Below are positions 6,388-13,730 of a stretch of DNA of 15,559 bases, piece by piece (within the stretch, counting starts at the first letter, position 1; every line of letters begins with the position of its first letter). Origin of the DNA: JANMEX01 sp031423755. GTDB lineage: Bacteria > Pseudomonadota > Alphaproteobacteria > Rhizobiales > Rhizobiaceae. Under the pieces are notes generated by a model. That model was not told the origin of the DNA and did no database searches. It saw nothing but the letters and a program-made list of their open reading frames with translations. Both the position numbers and the translations under genes were made by a program. The stretch is from the NCBI GenBank assembly GCA_031423755.1, contig JANPGC010000197.1:1-15559 (forward strand), in the 5' to 3' direction.

Positions 6388-7140
6388 ATGAGCGTGGCTG
6401 AAACACAAAAGACCAAAAGCTCCGGTGGCATTGGCGAGACGATAAGCGTGATCCTGCAAGCGCTGCTGCTCGCGCTGCTCATCCGCAGCTTCCTGTTCCA
6501 GCCATTCAACATCCCTTCAGGCTCCATGCGCCCGACATTGCTGGAGGGTGACTACCTGTTCGTGTCGAAGTATGCCTATGGATACTCAAAGCACTCCTTC
6601 CCCTTCTCGCCGAACCTGTTCTCTGGTCGCATCTGGTCCGCCGAGCCGCAGCGCGGCGACGTGCTGGTCTTCAAGTTCCCCAAAAACCCGAGCGTTGATT
6701 ACATCAAGCGCGTGATTGGCCTCCCGGGCGACAAAATTCAGATGATCGGCGGCGTTTTGACCATCAACGGCGCAGCCGTGAAGCGCGAGAAGACGGGTGT
6801 GATCGACAATTTTGATGTCACCGAATTGCAGCGGCCTGTAGATGTTTATCACGAGACACTGCCGAACGGCGTCAACTTTGACACGCTCGACATCGATCCG
6901 GACACGCTTGCCGACAACACCCGGGAATTCACTGTGCCGGATGGCCACTATTTCATGATGGGCGACAACCGCGATAATTCCAACGACAGCCGGTTCGAAG
7001 TCGGCATGGTTCCGTTTGAAAACCTCGTTGGCCGCGCCAACATCATCTTCTTCTCCATCGGTGGCGGGCACAGCGCGCTTGAGCTGTGGACCTGGCCGAC
7101 GAACCTGCGCTTTGGCCGGTTCTTCAACTGGGTCAATTGA
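6388..7140 (+). CDS. lepB: Signal peptidase I
   Basis: This inner-membrane serine protease removes signal peptides from proteins exported by Sec or Tat. The product has 250 residues. There is one N-terminal transmembrane segment at about 17-37. The catalytic serine is Ser46 in IPSGSMRPTL and the catalytic base is Lys107 in YIKRVIGLPGD. The third signature, GDNRDNSNDSR, is at 192-202. All S26-family signature residues are present. The start ATG 6388 has AGAGGA at 6378-6383, 4 bases before it. The stop overlaps the rnc start by one base (TGATG). The PhoX protein encoded further along has a signal peptide that this enzyme could cut. Confidence 0.97.
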   Translation: MSVAETQKTKSSGGIGETISVILQALLLALLIRSFLFQPFNIPSGSMRPTLLEGDYLFVSKYAYGYSKHSFPFSPNLFSGRIWSAEPQRGDVLVFKFPKNPSVDYIKRVIGLPGDKIQMIGGVLTINGAAVKREKTGVIDNFDVTELQRPVDVYHETLPNGVNFDTLDIDPDTLADNTREFTVPDGHYFMMGDNRDNSNDSRFEVGMVPFENLVGRANIIFFSIGGGHSALELWTWPTNLRFGRFFNWVN

Positions 7141-7847
7141 TGGCCGGCGAGCGCCTGAAAAATATCGCCGCGTGGGCGCTTGAGCAAACCGGACACAGTT
7201 TCAACGAGGTCGAACGGCTAGACCGCGCGCTGACCCATTCCAGCGCGCGCTCAAAATCCAAGGCCAATTACGAACGGTTGGAGTTCCTCGGCGACCGCGT
7301 GCTTGGACTGGTTGTGGCTGAACTGCTCTTTGCTGATTATCCGGAGGCCGATGAGGGTGAACTGTCATTGCGCTTCAACCAGTTGGTTGATGCCAAGACC
7401 TGCTCGGAAATCGCCACTGCGATCAATCTTCCCGGCCTCATTCGAGCAGGTTCCGATCTCGGCGATCCGGGCGACAAGCGGCATATCAATGTGCGTGCAG
7501 ACGTGATCGAAGCCTTGATCGCCTCGCTTTATCAGGACGGCGGCATGGATGCTGCGCGCACGTTCATCAAGCGGCACTGGGCCTCGCGTGTGTCCGGCAC
7601 CAATGCGCCGCGCCGCGACCCGAAAACTGAAATGCAGGAATGGGCGCACCGCGACGGCGCAACCGCCCCGGTCTATACAATTATCAGCCGCGAGGGCCCG
7701 GACCATGAGCCGCATTTTGTGGTAAGTGTTGCATCGGGTGCCTATCCGGACGAAAACGGCGAGGGACGCTCCAAGCGCCTTGCAGAGCAGGATGCGGCAA
7801 CGCGCTTTCTGATCAAACGCGGCGTGTGGGCCGACGAAGGACAATAG
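7140..7847 (+). CDS. rnc: Ribonuclease III
   Basis: RNase III cuts double-stranded RNA, including rRNA precursors and structured mRNAs. The product has 235 residues. The N-terminal catalytic domain carries NYERLEFLGDRVLG at 43-56, with catalytic Glu48 and Asp52, and ADVIEA at 120-125, with Asp121 and Glu124, the complete set of four acids. A double-stranded RNA-binding domain follows at about 160-225 (DPKTEMQEWAH, later SKRLAEQDAA). The start at 7140 overlaps the lepB stop, which suggests coupling. The frame stays open upstream to 7086, but those residues lie inside lepB and do not resemble the family. The era start follows two bases after the stop. Confidence 0.97.
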   Translation: MAGERLKNIAAWALEQTGHSFNEVERLDRALTHSSARSKSKANYERLEFLGDRVLGLVVAELLFADYPEADEGELSLRFNQLVDAKTCSEIATAINLPGLIRAGSDLGDPGDKRHINVRADVIEALIASLYQDGGMDAARTFIKRHWASRVSGTNAPRRDPKTEMQEWAHRDGATAPVYTIISREGPDHEPHFVVSVASGAYPDENGEGRSKRLAEQDAATRFLIKRGVWADEGQ

Positions 7848-7849
7848 AG

Positions 7850-8752
7850 ATGACTGATATGTCAACCCGCTCCGGCTTTGTCGCGCTGCTCGGCGCGACC
7901 AACGCCGGCAAGTCGACGCTGGTCAACCAGCTGGTCGGCACCAAGGTTTCCATTGTGTCGCACAAGGTGCAGACCACGCGCGCGCTGATCCGCGGCATTA
8001 TCACCGAAGGCCAGACGCAGATGGTGCTGGTCGATACGCCCGGCATTTTCACGCCGCGCCGCCGCCTTGACCGCGCAATGATTTCCACCGCCTGGTCAGG
8101 TGCCAAGGATGCGGACATTGTTCTTTTCATCGTCGATGCCGAGCGCGGTTTTGCGGGCGATGCGGGGAAAATCCTGGAAAGCCTGAAAGATTCCAAGCAT
8201 CGCAATGCGCTTGTGCTCAACAAGGTTGACCGTGTTGATCCGCCGAAATTGTTGGATCTGGCAAAAGATGCCTCGGAAATTGCCAGCTTTGAGCGTGTGT
8301 TCATGATTTCGGCGCTCAACGGCTCCGGCTGCAAGGATCTGGTTAAATGGCTCTCTGACGCGCTGCCGGAAGGGCCATGGTATTATCCGGCCGACGAGAT
8401 ATCCGACATGCCGATGCGCAATCTGGCGGCGGAAATCACCCGCGAAAAAATCTACGACCGCCTGCATCAGGAACTGCCATACCACTCCCATGTCGAAACC
8501 GAAAAATGGGAAGAGATGAAAAACGGCGACGTGCGCATTCAGCAGGTGATTTTCGTCGAGCGTGAGAGCCAGCGCAAAATCGTGCTCGGCCACAAGGGCG
8601 AGACGATCAAGGCCATCGGGCAGGCGTCCCGGCTGGAACTGGCGGGTATTCTCGAGCAGAAAGTGCATCTGTTCCTGTTTGTCAAAGTGCGTGAAAACTG
8701 GGGCGACGACCCGGCGCGCTTCCGCGAAATGGGCTTAGACTTTAACGCTTGA
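7850..8752 (+). CDS. era: GTPase Era
   Basis: Era is an essential GTPase that binds the 3' end of 16S rRNA and assists 30S subunit assembly. The product has 300 residues. The GTPase motifs are all present: G1 GATNAGKST (15-23), G2 around QTTR (41-44), G3 DTPG (62-65), G4 NKVD (124-127) and G5 SAL (154-156). A C-terminal KH domain contains VLGHKGETIKAIG at 245-257. The start ATG 7850 is supported by AAGGA at 7837-7841, 8 bases upstream; an in-frame GTG at 7826 lies inside rnc. The pairing with rnc is the classical rnc-era arrangement, joining rRNA processing with subunit maturation. Confidence 0.97.
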   Translation: MTDMSTRSGFVALLGATNAGKSTLVNQLVGTKVSIVSHKVQTTRALIRGIITEGQTQMVLVDTPGIFTPRRRLDRAMISTAWSGAKDADIVLFIVDAERGFAGDAGKILESLKDSKHRNALVLNKVDRVDPPKLLDLAKDASEIASFERVFMISALNGSGCKDLVKWLSDALPEGPWYYPADEISDMPMRNLAAEITREKIYDRLHQELPYHSHVETEKWEEMKNGDVRIQQVIFVERESQRKIVLGHKGETIKAIGQASRLELAGILEQKVHLFLFVKVRENWGDDPARFREMGLDFNA

Positions 8753-8783
8753 GTTCACCGACCTTTAGAGCAATCTGCATCTC

Positions 8784-9512
8784 ATGGACTGGCAGGACGA
8801 AGGAATCATCCTTGGCACGCGGCGGCACGGCGAGACGAGCGTCATTGCCGAACTGATGACGCGCGACCATGGCCGTCATCAGGGTTTGGTGAAAGGTGGA
8901 CGGAGCTCCAAGCAGCAACCGCTGCTTCAGATCGGCAATCACGTCGAGGTCAAATGGCGAGCCCGGCTTGATGAGCATCTTGGCCAATATACAATGGAGC
9001 CAATCGCCTTTTCTGCAGCAAAATTGATGGAAAGCCAGATGGCGCTGAACGGCATGCAACTGCTCGCCTCGCATCTGCGCCTGTTGCCGGACCGCGATCC
9101 GCATCCGGCGCTGTTTGATGCACTCGCCGCCATCATCGGCCATTTTGACCAGCCGGTTCTGGCGGTTGAATTCATGGCGCGGTTCGAGTTGCGGCTGCTT
9201 GAGGACCTTGGCTTTGGTCTTGATCTCAACGAATGTGCGGCGACAGGCGTAACGCAGGAACTTATCTACGTGTCGCCAAAATCGGGCAGGGCGGTCTCGC
9301 GCGATGCCGGGCATCCTTGGGCCGACAAGCTACTCATATTGCCGCAATTCCTCGAGGACCGTCCGGGCTGCGGCCTTGATGCCGCGTCGGCGCAGGCGGC
9401 TTGGAAGCTCGCCGCATTCTTCCTCAACCGCAACGTCTGGAAGCCGCGCGGCATAGCGCCGCCTGAAGCGCGGGCGGCGTTTCAGCAGCATGCTTTGGCT
9501 CTGATCTCCTGA
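8784..9512 (+). CDS. recO: DNA repair protein RecO
   Basis: RecO acts with RecF and RecR to load RecA on single-stranded gaps protected by SSB. The product has 242 residues. The N-terminal OB-fold begins MDWQDEGIILGTRRHGETS, followed by LMTRDHGRHQGLVKGGRSSK, both typical of RecO. The C-terminal part is helical. The zinc-finger cysteines of many RecO proteins are absent; the only cysteines are two isolated ones (in NECAATG and PGCGLD), which I believe is usual in this order. It lies 31 bases after era with only a weak ribosome binding site, and is the last gene of the block before a strong hairpin. Confidence 0.94.
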   Translation: MDWQDEGIILGTRRHGETSVIAELMTRDHGRHQGLVKGGRSSKQQPLLQIGNHVEVKWRARLDEHLGQYTMEPIAFSAAKLMESQMALNGMQLLASHLRLLPDRDPHPALFDALAAIIGHFDQPVLAVEFMARFELRLLEDLGFGLDLNECAATGVTQELIYVSPKSGRAVSRDAGHPWADKLLILPQFLEDRPGCGLDAASAQAAWKLAAFFLNRNVWKPRGIAPPEARAAFQQHALALIS

Positions 9513-9520
9513 AAGTGGAA

Positions 9521-9548
9521 AGGCCGCAGCCCTGGAATGCTGCGGCCT
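9521..9548. terminator. Bidirectional intrinsic terminator between recO and phoX
   Basis: AGGCCGCAG (9521-9529) and CTGCGGCCT (9540-9548) form a perfect 9-bp stem with a 10-base loop, 8 bases after the recO stop. On the plus strand GCTTTAAG follows; on the minus strand TTTCCACTTTC follows. The T-runs are short but occur on both sides, fitting a shared terminator for two convergent genes. Confidence 0.85.
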
Positions 9549-9570
9549 GCTTTAAGACAAGTGCTATCAA

Positions 9571-11547
9571 TCAGGCAATCTTGCCGCCAGCCTGCTTGGT
9601 GACGACAACCACGGCAGGGCGCGTCGGCATATTGGCGGCAAAGTCCGGCCACCGCGTTGCAGGTTTTTCAAATGTGGCAAGACCTTCATCACCCGGATGC
9701 TGGACCGCGAGGAACAGCGTATCGCCGGTCGGATTGAACGTTGGTCCGCACATTTCCGCGCCAACCGGCACACGGAAGAACAGCTTTGACGTGCCGCGCA
9801 TCGCGCCTTCGGTTTCGACGGCCCAGAGACCGTCGGTGCGCCCGGTGGCTTTCTGGTTGTTGCCATCAGTTGCCACCCACAGACGGCCATCAGCGTCGAT
9901 GGCGCAATTGTCCGGCATGCCAAACCAGCCGTTCTTGGTGGTCGCGGTCGAGAACGACGCGCCGACTTCGGCCACAGACGGGTCGCCGCACTTCAGCAGC
10001 ACTTCCCATTTTGACTTGGTCGAAGCAAAGTCGCCGTCCGTTTCGGTAATTTCGATGATGTGGCCGAAAGCGTTTTCCGCACGCGGGTTCGCCGCATCGA
10101 GCTGATCTGCCTTGCGCTTGGTGTTGTTCGTGAGCATGCAATAGACCTTGCCGGTCTTGGCATTGGGCTGCACATCCTCGGGCCGGTCCATCTTGGTCGC
10201 GCCGAGAACATCGCCCGCACGCCGCGCCTCGATCAGGACAGAGGCCTGATCGGCAAAGCCGTTGGCAGCGTCCAGTCCGCCCTGGCCGTGCACCATCGGC
10301 AACCATTCCATCGTGCCGTCTTCGCTGAACTTGGCAACATAAAGGACGCCATCATCGAGAAGGTCAGCATTGGCGGCGCGGTTCGCGGGGTCGAACTTGC
10401 CGTTGGTCACGAACTTGTAGACATAGTCGAACCGCTCGTCGTCGCCGCAGTAGAACACCACGCGGCCATCCTTGTTGACGACGCTTTCCGCGCCTTCGTG
10501 CTTCATGCGGCCAAGCGCAGTGCGCTTCTTCGGCACCGAGTTCGGGTCCATCACGTCGACCTCGACCACCCAGCCGAACCGGTTCGGCTCGTTGGCTTCC
10601 TTGGTGACGTCAAACCTGTCGTGGAACTTGCCCCAATTGTAGCTGCCGGCAGGCACGCCATAACGCTTGTAGTTGGCAGTCTCTGGATGCGTTTCCGGCA
10701 ATTCGCCGAGGAAATAGCCGTGGAAGTTTTCCTCCGACATCAGCCACGTGCCCCAGGGCGTCACGCCGCCCGCACAATTGTTGAGCGTTCCGAAGACTTT
10801 GACACCTGCCGGATCGGCATTCGTCTTGACCCGCGCATGCCCGGCGGCTGGTCCGGTCATCTCCATTTCGGTATCAAGCGTGATGCGCCGGTTCATCTTG
10901 CCGTCAAGCACCGGTGCCCACTTGCCGCCTTCGCGCTTGATCTCGATGACGGTGCCGCCATGGGCGGCCATTTCAATACTGACGAGTTCCTTGGTGAACT
11001 CGCCCATCTTGACCTTGTCCTTGCCTTCGTCATCCTTGCCGACGGTCGCCCAGTTTGGGAACATCAGTTCGGCATTGGTGTATTCGTGGTTGACGACCAG
11101 CAGTCCATGGTCGGCATTGCCATCAAGCGGAATGAAACCGACATAGTCATTGTTGTAGCCGAACTGCCGGGCCTGTGCTGCGGCAGTCTGGTTCATCGGG
11201 TCAAAATCGGGTGAATCTGCGAACACCTTGTCGCCCCAGCGCAAAAGCACATTGGCGTCATAGCCTTCCGCGACATGGTGCGTTTCATCAATGCCGGCTT
11301 CGATTTCCGTGAAGTCGAAAGTGGCCGCGCCCTCGGCGCGCGCCTCATCGGCGGTCATCAAGGCCAGCGGGCTGACCGTCGCGGCAATTGCGGAGACAGC
11401 GAGCGAACCCTGGAGGAAAGACCGGCGCGAGAAGCGGCGGTTGATGATGTCGCCCATGGTCGGATTTGCCGAGGCATTACGGCCGATGTCTTCACCTTCT
11501 TCGCGCAGGTCGGTCGGCGTCTTGATGTTGGACGGATGAATGGTCAT
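9571..11547 (-). CDS. phoX: PhoX family alkaline phosphatase (DUF839), Tat-exported
   Basis: The product has 658 residues and looks like a PhoX-type phosphatase, a calcium- and iron-dependent phosphomonoesterase exported to the periplasm. A Tat signal is plain: SRRSFLQG at 40-47, a hydrophobic stretch at 48-65, and a likely cleavage after EARA near 71. About 39 residues precede the twin arginines, longer than usual. Family motifs are NHEYT (153-157), NNCAGG with Cys258 (256-261), SEEN (271-274), RMKHEGAE (347-354), GDDERFDYVYKF (368-379) and DRPED (454-458). The cysteine after NN corresponds to the iron-bridging cysteine known in PhoX. The start at 11547 is preferred over the open frame to 11706 because AGAGGAG lies 7 bases before it. 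It follows the MFS gene on the same strand after 91 bases. Substrate and phosphate control are not shown by the sequence. Confidence 0.88.
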   Translation of the reverse strand: MTIHPSNIKTPTDLREEGEDIGRNASANPTMGDIINRRFSRRSFLQGSLAVSAIAATVSPLALMTADEARAEGAATFDFTEIEAGIDETHHVAEGYDANVLLRWGDKVFADSPDFDPMNQTAAAQARQFGYNNDYVGFIPLDGNADHGLLVVNHEYTNAELMFPNWATVGKDDEGKDKVKMGEFTKELVSIEMAAHGGTVIEIKREGGKWAPVLDGKMNRRITLDTEMEMTGPAAGHARVKTNADPAGVKVFGTLNNCAGGVTPWGTWLMSEENFHGYFLGELPETHPETANYKRYGVPAGSYNWGKFHDRFDVTKEANEPNRFGWVVEVDVMDPNSVPKKRTALGRMKHEGAESVVNKDGRVVFYCGDDERFDYVYKFVTNGKFDPANRAANADLLDDGVLYVAKFSEDGTMEWLPMVHGQGGLDAANGFADQASVLIEARRAGDVLGATKMDRPEDVQPNAKTGKVYCMLTNNTKRKADQLDAANPRAENAFGHIIEITETDGDFASTKSKWEVLLKCGDPSVAEVGASFSTATTKNGWFGMPDNCAIDADGRLWVATDGNNQKATGRTDGLWAVETEGAMRGTSKLFFRVPVGAEMCGPTFNPTGDTLFLAVQHPGDEGLATFEKPATRWPDFAANMPTRPAVVVVTKQAGGKIA

Positions 11548-11567
11548 CGCAAGGCTCCTCTTGAAAC

Positions 11568-11580
11568 TGGAATTATTCCA
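11568..11580. promoter_or_regulatory. Perfect 13-bp palindrome in the phoX leader
   Basis: TGGAATTATTCCA is symmetric around T11574 and lies 21-33 bases upstream of the phoX start, just before its ribosome binding site. Its position fits an operator within the leader or near the promoter. The core GGAA-N3-TTCC is loosely like the iron-responsive Irr motif AGAA-N3-TTCT, but two positions differ, so this is only a suggestion. Confidence 0.35.
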
Positions 11581-11638
11581 AGAAGAGCGGCATTGCGTGA
11601 CAGACGTATGAACATAGCCGGCTCTGTGAATAAACTTG

Positions 11639-12874
11639 TCAGGCTGCCGACAGTGCTGGCCTGTAAACCGGCGCTTCCCTGATCGGCCAATGCACGGCAG
11701 CAGCAAAGATGCCTAGTCCGACGCCCAGCCACCACACCGGGTCATAGGTTCCGTATTTCACGAAGAACACGCCGCCGAGCCATATGCCGAGGAAAGAGCC
11801 GATCTGGTGCGAAAAGAACACCAGACCGCCCAAAAGGCCAAGATGCCGCGTGCCGAACATGATCGCCACCAGCGCATTGGTCGGCGGCACGGTGGATAGC
11901 CACAAGAGGCCCATCACGGCTGAGAAGATGATCACGGACGTGGGCGTCTGCGGCAAGAGCAGGAAGGCGGTGACGGCGATAGAACGTCCGATGTAAATCA
12001 GCGCGAGCAGTATTTGCTTGGGATAGCGCTGGCCCATCACACCGGCTGCAAGCGAGCCGATGATGTTGAAGAAGCCGATCAGCGCCAGCCCGATCACGGC
12101 GTACTTTGCTTCAATGCCGATGTCGCCGATGTAGGCCGGGAAATGGGCGGTGATGAACGCGACTTGGAAGCCGCAGACGAAGAAGCCCGCTGTGAGCAAC
12201 ACATAGCTGCGGTGGCCGTAAGCCTCGCGCAACGCCGCACCGATGGTCTGCTCGGCATCAGTCTGCTTGAACGAGCCCGAAGAGGAATTGCCGCGCAGCG
12301 GGATGGCAAGGATCGGGATGATCAGCATCATTGCCGACATGATCTGCAGTGAGCTTGCCCAGCCATAATTGTTGATGAGACTCTGGCTGAGCGGGGCAAA
12401 CACGAACATGCCAGCCGATCCTGCGGCAGTGCCAAAACCATAGACCATTGAGCGGTTCTCAGCCGACACGTTGCGCGCAAATGCCGAAAGCACGATGCCG
12501 TAGGAGCCGGCGGCGATTCCAAGCCCGACCATGATGCCGCCGCCAACGTGCAGCATCCACGGCGCGCTTGAGATTGACATCAAAATCAAACCGCCGCTGT
12601 AGAAGACTGCTGACATTGCCAGCACTTTCCAAGTGCCGAACCGGTCGGCAATCGCGCCGAACACCGGCTGCCCAAGCCCCCAGAACAGGTTCTGGATCGC
12701 CATCGCCATGCCGAATGTCGCCCGGTCCCAGCCAGTGTCGTGCAGCATGGGCAGCTGAAAAAAGCCCATCGCCGAGCGCGGCCCGAATGTCATCAGCGCA
12801 ATCAGGCAGCCTGACGCGACGATGAGCCAGGGAATGTCGCTGGAAGCGGTTTTCGGCTGCGCGGATGCGGACAT
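11639..12874 (-). CDS. Major facilitator superfamily transporter
   Basis: The product has 411 residues with about twelve hydrophobic segments, an inner-membrane secondary transporter. The loop after the second segment contains GAIADRFGTWKVL at 73-85, the MFS motif A (G-x-x-x-D-R-x-G). The start at 12874 is chosen because TCAGGAG lies 6 bases before it and the next residues, MSASAQPK, form a polar tail; a TTG at 12910 is in frame but has no ribosome binding site. Style and length recall MFS_1 members of the oxalate/formate or monocarboxylate type, but the substrate cannot be told. It precedes phoX on the same strand and the two may share an mRNA, which would fit uptake or export of a phosphatase product or substrate; this is inference. 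Confidence 0.9.
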   Translation of the reverse strand: MSASAQPKTASSDIPWLIVASGCLIALMTFGPRSAMGFFQLPMLHDTGWDRATFGMAMAIQNLFWGLGQPVFGAIADRFGTWKVLAMSAVFYSGGLILMSISSAPWMLHVGGGIMVGLGIAAGSYGIVLSAFARNVSAENRSMVYGFGTAAGSAGMFVFAPLSQSLINNYGWASSLQIMSAMMLIIPILAIPLRGNSSSGSFKQTDAEQTIGAALREAYGHRSYVLLTAGFFVCGFQVAFITAHFPAYIGDIGIEAKYAVIGLALIGFFNIIGSLAAGVMGQRYPKQILLALIYIGRSIAVTAFLLLPQTPTSVIIFSAVMGLLWLSTVPPTNALVAIMFGTRHLGLLGGLVFFSHQIGSFLGIWLGGVFFVKYGTYDPVWWLGVGLGIFAAAVHWPIREAPVYRPALSAA

Positions 12875-12914
12875 GGGATGCTCCTGATTTGGTACTGAGA
12901 CTATCGCCAATGAA

Positions 12915-12930
12915 CCATTCGCTCAAATGG
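12915..12930. repeat. Small inverted repeat upstream of the MFS gene
   Basis: CCATT (12915-12919) and AATGG (12926-12930) are complementary around a six-base centre, about 40 bases upstream of the MFS start in the region shared with the divergent parD gene. It may be a regulator site. The evidence is symmetry only. Confidence 0.3.
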
Positions 12931-12997
12931 AAAGAATGTAGGGATTGATCGGTTTTGGTGATGAATGCAGTCGACCTTCTCGTGCTTGGCATTAGGG

Positions 12998-13017
12998 ATT
13001 GTTAGATATTGTTAGAT
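12998..13017 (+). repeat. Perfect tandem 10-bp repeat in front of parD
   Basis: ATTGTTAGAT occurs twice without a gap (12998-13007 and 13008-13017), ending 31 bases before the parD start. A period of 10 bp puts the copies on the same face of the helix, as in operators bound by arrays of ribbon-helix-helix dimers. ParD antitoxins are such proteins and usually repress their own operon, so this is the best candidate for the ParD operator or a promoter region. Binding is inferred. Confidence 0.5.
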
Positions 13018-13048
13018 TTTCTAGCCTCAAGTGATGAAACACGAAGCC

Positions 13049-13309
13049 ATGAAAACCCTCACCATCTCACTCTCCCCACATCAGGTGAGGCGTCTGCATG
13101 ATGCGGTGGGGTCCGGTCAATACGCTTCCAACAGCGAAGTGGTCCGCGACGCTCTGCGGCTCTGGGAGCAGCGCGAGGAAATTCACATGCTGGAACTGGC
13201 TCGTCTGAAGCGGGCCTATGAGGAGGGCATGTCGAGCGGCGATGCGCGCGAGATTGATCCAAAGTCCTTCTTGTCTGGCATGAAGGCAGAATTGGCCGCG
13301 CGTGACTAA
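13049..13309 (+). CDS. parD: ParD-type ribbon-helix-helix antitoxin
   Basis: The product has 86 residues. The N-terminal strand KTLTISLS and the helices LHDAV and SNSEVVRDALRLWEQRE (28-44) form the ribbon-helix-helix fold of ParD antitoxins, which bind DNA and neutralise a ParE toxin through the C-terminal half. The start at 13049 gives the family N-terminus; GTG 13031 and ATG 13034 are also in frame but add an unrelated segment, and none of the three has a good ribosome binding site. The stop overlaps the parE start by 8 bases, the usual coupled arrangement. The antitoxin looks complete, although its partner is interrupted. Confidence 0.85.
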   Translation: MKTLTISLSPHQVRRLHDAVGSGQYASNSEVVRDALRLWEQREEIHMLELARLKRAYEEGMSSGDAREIDPKSFLSGMKAELAARD

Positions 13310-13589
13310 GGTTCTCTACAGTCCGCGTGCTGAACAGGATCTTCGCGATATTTGGAAGCACATTGCCCCGGAAAATCCTGATGCTGCCGACGCTTTGCTG
13401 ACGCGGATATTTGACCGCCTGGAACTCGCTGCAAGCCAACCGCTTATGGGTGTCAAGCGACCGGAACTAAGTTCGACAGCGTGAACGCTGGTAGAAGGAA
13501 ACCATGTTCTTGTTTGCGAGCCTTCTGGTGAGGGCATTCTGGTCGTCACAATCGTTCACGGTGCGCGAAATCCGGATGATTGGCTCTGA
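13302..13589 (+). pseudogene. parE: ParE-type toxin gene interrupted by an in-frame TGA
   Basis: ParE toxins poison DNA gyrase; members have about 95-100 residues. From GTG 13302 the frame gives a typical N-terminal half (SPRAEQDLRDIWKHIAPENP, then a helix and RPELSS) and stops at TGA 13482-13484, codon 61. Reading on in the same frame gives 34 more codons that match the ParE C-terminus (LVEG, then GILVVTIVHGARNPDDWL) and a TGA at 13587-13589. The full length of 95 codons is normal, so a single base change, for instance CGA (Arg) to TGA, explains the interruption. The short product lacks the C-terminal strands, which contribute to the fold and toxicity, and is probably inactive. Sequencing error or stop-codon readthrough are alternatives. 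Confidence 0.85.
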
Positions 13590-13730
13590 AAGAGCAAATG
13601 TTTATTGCCTATAACCACGATGGCAGCGCATCTGTCGCACCGTCTTGCTTTCGCCGCCAACGGGTCATAAATCAATCTTCGATCCGGCATGCCTCAAGGT
13701 TGTGCTGGTGCGGGCATCGGGAGGACTGAC
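13590..13730 (+). other. Intergenic leader of nadA
   Basis: There is no gene here. The region must hold the nadA promoter unless transcription comes from parDE. I see no convincing -35/-10 pair, riboswitch-like fold or known NAD-regulator site. GGGAGGA at 13719-13725 is the nadA ribosome binding site, 5 bases before its ATG. Confidence 0.4.

Noticed and set aside
10060..11214. 384-residue open frame on the plus strand opposite phoX
   Set aside because: It is antisense to the PhoX coding region, which carries all the family motifs. It has no binding site and no recognisable domains.
11581..11640. Pho box upstream of phoX
   Set aside because: Only one half-site-like CTGTCAC is visible on the minus strand. 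The second half at the required 11-bp spacing does not match.
13482..13484. TGA in parE as a selenocysteine or programmed readthrough codon
   Set aside because: No selenocysteine insertion hairpin is apparent after it, and ParE has no selenoprotein members known to me. A simple nonsense change is the plainer reading.
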